From NCBI GenBank assembly GCA_028277325.1, contig JANQGL010000033.1:1-10939 (forward strand): a DNA stretch of 10,939 nucleotides, written 5' to 3'. Shown one piece after another: positions 7,625-10,939 of the stretch (its first letter is position 1; each line of letters begins with the position of its first letter). The notes beneath the pieces are model-generated. The model made no database searches. It saw only the letters and a list, made by a program, of their open reading frames with translations, and had not been told where the DNA came from. A program made the translations under genes and the position numbers. This DNA comes from Magnetospira sp. GTDB lineage: Bacteria > Pseudomonadota > Alphaproteobacteria > Rhodospirillales > Magnetospiraceae.

Positions 7625-7941
7625 CGGGCCGTCTCCTGAAGGGCGAGCATCTGGCGCATCACGTCGTCGGCGATCCCGATGCCGCCGGCCTTGGCGATTT
7701 CCTTGCCGATCTCGTCGACCATCAGGTCGCGCCAGACCTTCTCGGCCTGGCCGCCGCCGAACGGCGGTTCGGTCTCCAGCCCCTCGAACATCGGCTGCAG
7801 GAGCCGGCCGATCAGCATGCCTTCGAAATCCTCGGCGGTCTCGCGGGCCCGCGCCAGCTCGGCCGGCGAGAAGCCGCCGCCGCGGGTCGGGCGGGCCGCC
7901 GCCAGGGCGGCGTCCATCTGCGCGATCATCGGGTCGGCCAT
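7621..7941 (-). CDS. flgJ: Rod-binding protein FlgJ, N-terminal domain only
   Basis: The 106-residue product matches the FlgJ rod-binding domain: AEDFEGMLIGRLLQPMFEGL (36-55), the Gly-rich GGGQAEKVWRDLMVDEIGKEIAKAGGIGIADDVMRQML (62-99). The peptidoglycan-hydrolase domain of enteric FlgJ (about 310 residues in total) is absent, which is normal in alphaproteobacteria, where a separate lytic enzyme opens the wall for the rod. The frame is open further upstream, but the ATG at 7939-7941 is chosen because it overlaps the flgI stop by one base (TGATG) and has a near-ideal ribosome site GGAGGTGAT (coding strand of 7945-7953) seven bases upstream, written in the last codons of flgI. It acts in the periplasm as a rod-assembly cap or scaffold. 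Confidence 0.9.
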   Translation of the reverse strand: MADPMIAQMDAALAAARPTRGGGFSPAELARARETAEDFEGMLIGRLLQPMFEGLETEPPFGGGQAEKVWRDLMVDEIGKEIAKAGGIGIADDVMRQMLALQETAR

Positions 7942-9077
7942 CACATCACCTCCAGTTCGGCATGCAGGGCGCCGGCCGCCTTGATCGCCTGCAGGATGGT
8001 GATCATGTCGCGCGGCCCGATGCCGAGGGCGTTCAGGCTGGTGACCAGTTGCTCCAGGGTGACCCCGGAGTCGACCACCGTCAACTTGTTGTCGGCCTGC
8101 TCGTCGACCTGGATGTCGGTGCGGTCCACGGTGGTCGTCTCGCCGACCTCGGCGAACGGGCCCGGCTGGCTGACCTGCTGGCTCTCGGTGATGCGGATGG
8201 TCAGGTTGCCCTGGGCGATGGCGACGGTGCTGATGCGCACCTCCTGGCCCATCACGATGGTGCCCGAGTTCTCGTCGATCACCACCCGCGCCATCTGGTC
8301 GGGCTCGACCATCAGCTGTTCGATGTCGGTCAACAGACCGACCACGTTTTCGGTGTAGTCGCCCGGCACCCGCAGCAGCACCGTCGCCGGGTCGCGCGGC
8401 CGCGCCGCGGCGGTGCCGAGGAAGGCGTTGACCGCCTGGGCGATGCGCCGCGCGGTGGTGAAGTCGGGATTGCGCAGGGCCAGGTTGACGCTTTTCAGGG
8501 AGCCCAGTTCGAACGCGATCTCGCGCTCGACGATCGCCCCGTTGGCGATCCGGCCGGCCGTCGGCACCCCCTTGGTGACCGTCTCGGCGGCGCCCTGGGC
8601 GGTGAAGCCGCCGATCGCCACCTGGCCCTGGCCGACCGCGTAGACCTCGCCGTCGGCGCCCAGCAGCGGGGTCACCAGGAGCGTGCCGCCCTGCAGGCTT
8701 TCGGCGTCGCCGAGCGCCGACACCGTGATGTCGATCCGCGAGCCCTTGCGGGCGAACGGCGGCAGCACCGCGGTCACCATCACCGCCGCCGTGTTGGCCG
8801 AGGTCAGGCCGTCGGTGGTCGGCTTGACGCCGAGGCGTTCCAGCATGGCGAGCAGGCTCTGCTTGGTGAAGTGGCCGTCCTGCAGGTTGTCGCCGGTGCC
8901 GTTGAGACCGACCACCAGGCCGTAGCCGACCAGCTGGTTGTCGCGCACCCCCTCGAACTCCACGATGTCCTTGATGCGCGACGCGGCGGCGGCCGGCGGC
9001 GCCATCAAGGCGATCATCAGGCCGCCGACCGCGAGCGCTCGAACTCCGATGAAAAGGGCAATGAGGCGGTGTGTCAT
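7941..9077 (-). CDS. flgI: Flagellar P-ring protein FlgI
   Basis: FlgI assembles into the P-ring bushing in the peptidoglycan around the rod. From the ATG at 9075-9077 it has 378 residues, the usual family length. A Sec signal peptide is clear: MTHR, a hydrophobic stretch to about residue 27, then PPAAAAS with probable cleavage near 32/33. The mature start SRIKDIVEFEGVRDNQLVGYGLVVGLNGTGDN is characteristic. Further family blocks are GTLLVTPLLGADGEVYAVGQGQ, VPTAGRIANGAIVE, and the C-terminal LVTSLNALGIGPRDMITILQAIKAAGALHAELEVM. The frame continues upstream to a TTG at 9143, but this would disrupt the signal peptide and run into the sigma-54 promoter. Only a weak GGGA ribosome site is seen. It is the first gene of the five-gene operon; flgH is not adjacent here. 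Confidence 0.96.
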   Translation of the reverse strand: MTHRLIALFIGVRALAVGGLMIALMAPPAAAASRIKDIVEFEGVRDNQLVGYGLVVGLNGTGDNLQDGHFTKQSLLAMLERLGVKPTTDGLTSANTAAVMVTAVLPPFARKGSRIDITVSALGDAESLQGGTLLVTPLLGADGEVYAVGQGQVAIGGFTAQGAAETVTKGVPTAGRIANGAIVEREIAFELGSLKSVNLALRNPDFTTARRIAQAVNAFLGTAAARPRDPATVLLRVPGDYTENVVGLLTDIEQLMVEPDQMARVVIDENSGTIVMGQEVRISTVAIAQGNLTIRITESQQVSQPGPFAEVGETTTVDRTDIQVDEQADNKLTVVDSGVTLEQLVTSLNALGIGPRDMITILQAIKAAGALHAELEVM

Positions 9078-9133
9078 GTCGGTCCCACGTCGATCCGGTG
9101 ATCCTGCGGCGAACGCAATGCCACGCTCCGCCC

Positions 9134-9149
9134 TGCAAGCCAAATGCCA
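9134..9149 (-). promoter_or_regulatory. Sigma-54 (-24/-12) promoter of the flgI operon
   Basis: The coding strand reads TGGCATTTGGCTTGCA, which fits the sigma-54 consensus TGGCAY-R-N4-TTGCW at every conserved position except the single R. It has the exact 12-bp offset between the GG and GC elements. The predicted transcription start is near 9123, giving a leader of about 46 bases before the flgI ATG. Many alphaproteobacteria use sigma-54 with a FlbD-type activator for hook, basal-body and junction genes, so the location fits the function. Confidence 0.82.
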
Positions 9150-9231
9150 GCCGGCGCCCGGAAGCTAACGGGTTAACGAGAAAGCAGTTTTTCGATGCAC
9201 GCGGAGCCCGGCGCCGGCGTCCGGCGGGCAT

Positions 9232-9248
9232 CTGGCAACTTTTGCCGG
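9232..9248 (-). promoter_or_regulatory. Candidate enhancer dyad for the flgI promoter
   Basis: The coding strand reads CCGGCAAAAGTTGCCAG: a GGCAA/TTGCC inverted repeat with a three-base centre and partly paired flanks, centred at 9240. It lies about 117 bp upstream of the predicted flgI start site, the typical distance for a sigma-54 activator site. The CGGCAA half resembles my recollection of Caulobacter ftr elements bound by FlbD. It could instead be part of the zur transcript end, since the zur stop is at 9265. Confidence 0.4.
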
Positions 9249-9264
9249 GTGATCCCTGCCGGGA

Positions 9265-9684
9265 TCAGGACCCGCCGTCCGGCTCCTCGTCGGCCGCCGC
9301 CTCGGCACAGGCGGCGCAGATGCCGCGCAGTTCCAGCGTCGCCGCGCGGACCACGAACCGTTGCCTGGCGGCCTGGCCCATCACCCGGTCGTTCAGGTCC
9401 GGGTCGTCGATCTCGCGGGACTCGCCGCACCCGGTGCAAATGGTGAACAGCACCGCGCCACGCGGGTCGTGGTCATGGGTGCAGGCCACGTAGGCGTTGA
9501 GGCTTTCCAGGCGGTGCGCCAGGCCGTCGGCGATCAGGCGGTTGAGGGCCCGGTAGACGGTGGGCGGCGCGCTGATCCCGAACGGCCGCACGGCGTCGAT
9601 GACCTCATAGGCGGTCACCGGCCGTCCGGCGGTCCGCAGCGCGTCGAAGATTCGCTGGTGGTTGGGGGTCAGCGGTCGCTGCAT
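9265..9684 (-). CDS. zur: Zinc-responsive Fur-family repressor (Zur)
   Basis: This 139-residue Fur-family protein has an N-terminal winged helix (LTPNHQRIFDALRTAGRPVTAYEVIDAVR, then the recognition region SAPPTVYRALNRLIADGLAHRLES, about 38-61). The C-terminal metal/dimer domain has THDHDPRGAVLFTICTGCG (69-87) and a second pair CAAC (123-126). The two CxxC pairs (83/86 and 123/126) form the structural zinc site, and His70/His72 are likely sensory ligands. Divergence from znuA indicates Zur rather than Fur, Mur or Irr. The frame is open upstream to 9792, but that would extend through the palindromic operator and promoter, so the ATG at 9682-9684 is used; its ribosome site is weak. The predicted -10 TATAAT (9727-9732) lies inside the operator, implying autorepression. 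Confidence 0.9.
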   Translation of the reverse strand: MQRPLTPNHQRIFDALRTAGRPVTAYEVIDAVRPFGISAPPTVYRALNRLIADGLAHRLESLNAYVACTHDHDPRGAVLFTICTGCGESREIDDPDLNDRVMGQAARQRFVVRAATLELRGICAACAEAAADEEPDGGS

Positions 9685-9703
9685 CGTTCGGAGGTTCCGG
9701 CCC

Positions 9704-9731
9704 TTGAATTCACCACCGTAACGTATATTAT
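9704..9731 (+). promoter_or_regulatory. Predicted znuA promoter
   Basis: TTGAAT (9704-9709) and TATTAT (9726-9731) are separated by 16 bp and make a reasonable sigma-70-type promoter, giving a leader of about 73 bases to the znuA ATG. The -10 is embedded in the palindrome 9722-9734. On the opposite strand the same bases provide a perfect TATAAT (9727-9732) for zur, so the two promoters overlap back to back. Confidence 0.55.
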
Positions 9732-9734
9732 ACG
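9722..9734. promoter_or_regulatory. Probable Zur operator (13-bp perfect palindrome)
   Basis: CGTATA-T-TATACG is a perfect palindrome centred on 9728, 38 bp upstream of the zur ATG and 77 bp upstream of the znuA ATG. It covers both predicted -10 hexamers. Alphaproteobacterial Zur boxes are AT-rich palindromes of the GTTATA-N-TATAAC kind, and this one is close in form. Zinc-bound Zur here would repress importer and regulator together. Confidence 0.7.
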
Positions 9735-9810
9735 CCGCAGCAAGGCAAGCTGCGGGACCGCGCGACGTTGAGCCGTCCCGTCTCGGACGCAACGATGAGG
9801 ATTCTCGGAC

Positions 9811-10848
9811 ATGACCCTGGACTTGAACCGGAAACGACCCGCGCGGCGGGCGGCGGACGCGGCCAGGCCGGCCTCGCGGATTGTCGCCGGCATTCTTCTC
9901 GTCTCGCTCTTCGCGTCCTGGGCCGGCGCCGCCAAGGCGGAGGCGTCAGGGCCGGTGCGGGCAATGGTCTCGGTGCTGCCGCAGGCCTGGCTGGTCGAGT
10001 CGATCGGCGGCGCGGCGGTGACCGTCACCGTCATGGTGCCGCCCGGCGCCTCCCCGGCCACCTATGAGCCGACGCCGGGACAGATGCGCGAACTGTCGGA
10101 GTCGGACGTCTATTTCACCATCGGCGTGCCCTTCGAACGGGCTTGGCTGCCGCGATTCCGATCGGCGGTGCCCGGCCTCAAGACCCTGAACATGGCGGTG
10201 CGGGTGAAGCACCGGGCCATCGAGGCGCATCACCACCCCGAGGGCGAGGACCATGATCACGACCATGATCATGATGAGGAGCATGATCACGACCATGATC
10301 GTGACGCGGATCACGCGGAGGCCCACGACCATGCGCACGGCAGCATGCCCGATCCCCATGTCTGGGTGTCGCCCGCCGCGATGCGCCTGATGGCTTCCAC
10401 GGTGCTGCACGCCCTGGTCCACGCCCGTCCGGACGAGGCCGCCGCGTTCCGGCGCAACTACGCCGCCACCGTCGCCGAGATCGGCGCCGCCGACGCCGAT
10501 GCCGCGGCCGTCCTGGCGGAGACCGACTCGCGCGCCTTCATGGTGGTCCATCCGGCCTGGGGCTATTTCGCCGACGACTACGGCCTGCGCCAGATCCCGA
10601 TCGAGGTGGCGGGCGGCGAACCGAGCCCGCGCGAGTTGCGCAAGACCATCGACATCGGCCGTGCCGAAGGCGTCACGGCGGTCTTCGTGCAGCGCCAGTT
10701 CTCGCGGCGCGCGGCGCGGGCGATCGCCGGGAACCTGGGTGCCGAGGTCCGGACGCTCAATCCGCTCGACCGCGACTGGCCGGCGATGATTCGCGCCACC
10801 GCCGAGGCGCTCGCGGCCGCCGCCCGGGACCGGACCGGCACCCGATGA
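9811..10848 (+). CDS. znuA: Zinc ABC transporter periplasmic binding protein ZnuA
   Basis: This 345-residue cluster A-I (TroA-type) metal-binding lipid-free protein has an N-terminal signal: a basic region to residue 23, hydrophobic IVAGILLVSLFASWAGAAKA (24-43), probable cleavage after AKA. The mature part starts VRAMVSVLPQAWLVESIGG. Metal ligands by family position are His183 (DPHVWVSP), His247 (VVHPAWGYF) and Asp320 (LNPLD). The first ligand, normally His in the GxSPHxYEP motif, is Ala83 here (GASPATYEP). A His/Asp-rich loop at about 140-176 with 14 His is the ZnuA-type loop, absent from Mn-binding relatives. The ATG at 9811 has a GAGG element about 11 bases upstream (9797-9800). The stop overlaps the znuC start as ATGA. 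Zinc delivery to ZnuB/ZnuC under Zur control is inferred. Confidence 0.9.
   Translation: MTLDLNRKRPARRAADAARPASRIVAGILLVSLFASWAGAAKAEASGPVRAMVSVLPQAWLVESIGGAAVTVTVMVPPGASPATYEPTPGQMRELSESDVYFTIGVPFERAWLPRFRSAVPGLKTLNMAVRVKHRAIEAHHHPEGEDHDHDHDHDEEHDHDHDRDADHAEAHDHAHGSMPDPHVWVSPAAMRLMASTVLHALVHARPDEAAAFRRNYAATVAEIGAADADAAAVLAETDSRAFMVVHPAWGYFADDYGLRQIPIEVAGGEPSPRELRKTIDIGRAEGVTAVFVQRQFSRRAARAIAGNLGAEVRTLNPLDRDWPAMIRATAEALAAAARDRTGTR
10228..10338 (+). repeat. His/Asp-rich loop coding region with internal direct repeat
   Basis: The segment encodes ZnuA residues 140-176 with alternating HD pairs. At DNA level a 19-base string (10252-10270) recurs exactly at 10282-10300, a 30-bp period, built from CATGATC units. 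This short tandem structure could expand or contract by slippage in multiples that change loop length. Confidence 0.8.
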
Positions 10849-10939
10849 CCGTTGCCGTCGCCTTCGAGAACGTCACCTTCGCCTACGGCGACACGCCGGC
10901 CGTGGAGGACGCGCGCTTCGAGATTCGGGAGGGCGATTT
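10845..10939 (+). CDS. znuC: Zinc ABC transporter ATPase ZnuC, 5' end only
   Basis: Only the first 31 codons are present; the window edge cuts the gene. The start MTVAVAFENVTFAYGDTPAVEDARFEIREGD is the N-terminal strand pair of an ABC ATPase: the A-loop aromatic is Tyr14 (FAYGDTPAV), and the Walker A motif would follow beyond the edge. The ATG overlaps the znuA stop (ATGA at 10845-10848), so the genes are translationally coupled. The protein would power zinc import through ZnuB, expected next. Identification rests on this N-terminal pattern and the operon position. Confidence 0.88.
   Translation, partial: MTVAVAFENVTFAYGDTPAVEDARFEIREGD

Noticed and set aside
9078..9143. N-terminal extension of FlgI from a TTG at 9143
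   Set aside because: It would place 22 residues in front of a complete signal peptide and overlap the -24/-12 promoter.
9185..9197. IHF-like site between the candidate enhancer and the flgI promoter
   Set aside because: The A-rich stretch departs from the IHF consensus at several conserved bases; the position is suggestive but the match is weak.
9149..9218. Near inverted repeat of GCCGGCGCCC-type strings upstream of flgI
   Set aside because: Such G/C-only strings recur by chance in DNA of this composition, and the arms are imperfect and widely spaced.
9251..9266. GATCCC/GGGATC hairpin at the zur stop as a terminator
   Set aside because: The stem is only 6 bp, overlaps the stop codon, and no T tract follows on the minus strand.
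1..10939. CRISPR arrays, tRNA or rRNA genes, insertion sequences, prophage or defence systems
   Set aside because: No spaced direct-repeat arrays, cloverleaf-like genes, transposase motifs or terminal repeats were seen; all space is filled by ordinary chromosomal genes.

Overview
The window is high-GC DNA with strongly GC-biased third codon positions. Gene content and order point to a motile alphaproteobacterium, possibly of the Rhodospirillales type: a compact flgI-flgJ-flgN-flgK-flgL cluster, a sigma-54-type promoter, and a divergent zur/znu locus. The taxonomic placement is inference from gene content, not from a marker gene.

Layout. (1) About 60-2810: a tandem-domain universal stress protein and a two-domain APH-like/P-loop kinase lie on the minus strand. 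They are followed by an AT-rich intergenic island holding a 37-bp dyad over a good sigma-70-type promoter, which reads rightward into a 67-codon DUF2892 membrane protein closed by a clear intrinsic terminator. (2) 3110-9077: five minus-strand flagellar genes in transcription order flgI (P-ring), a rod-binding FlgJ domain protein, an FlgN-like chaperone, flgK and flgL. They are joined by stop/start overlaps or short gaps and read as one operon. A -24/-12 element lies about 57 bp upstream of the flgI ATG, and a dyad that could be its enhancer lies about 117 bp upstream of the predicted start site. (3) 9265-10939: a Zur-type Fur-family repressor (minus) faces znuA (plus), which overlaps the start of znuC, cut by the window edge. 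A perfect 13-bp palindrome covers both predicted -10 elements.

How it fits together. The flagellar operon encodes the outer-membrane-side P-ring, its rod-binding partner, and the two hook-filament junction proteins with their probable chaperone, under late/middle-class sigma-54 control. The zur/znu unit is a self-contained zinc-import regulon: zinc-loaded Zur would shut off both itself and the ABC importer. The stress-protein/kinase/DUF2892 block looks like a small stress or redox-responsive neighbourhood.

I did not find a convincing new multi-gene system. The items most worth a second look are the unassigned 37-bp operator-like dyad, the repeat-containing insertion that nearly doubles FlgL, the sigma-54 promoter with its possible enhancer, and a ZnuA that appears to lack its first metal-binding histidine while carrying a long His/Asp loop.
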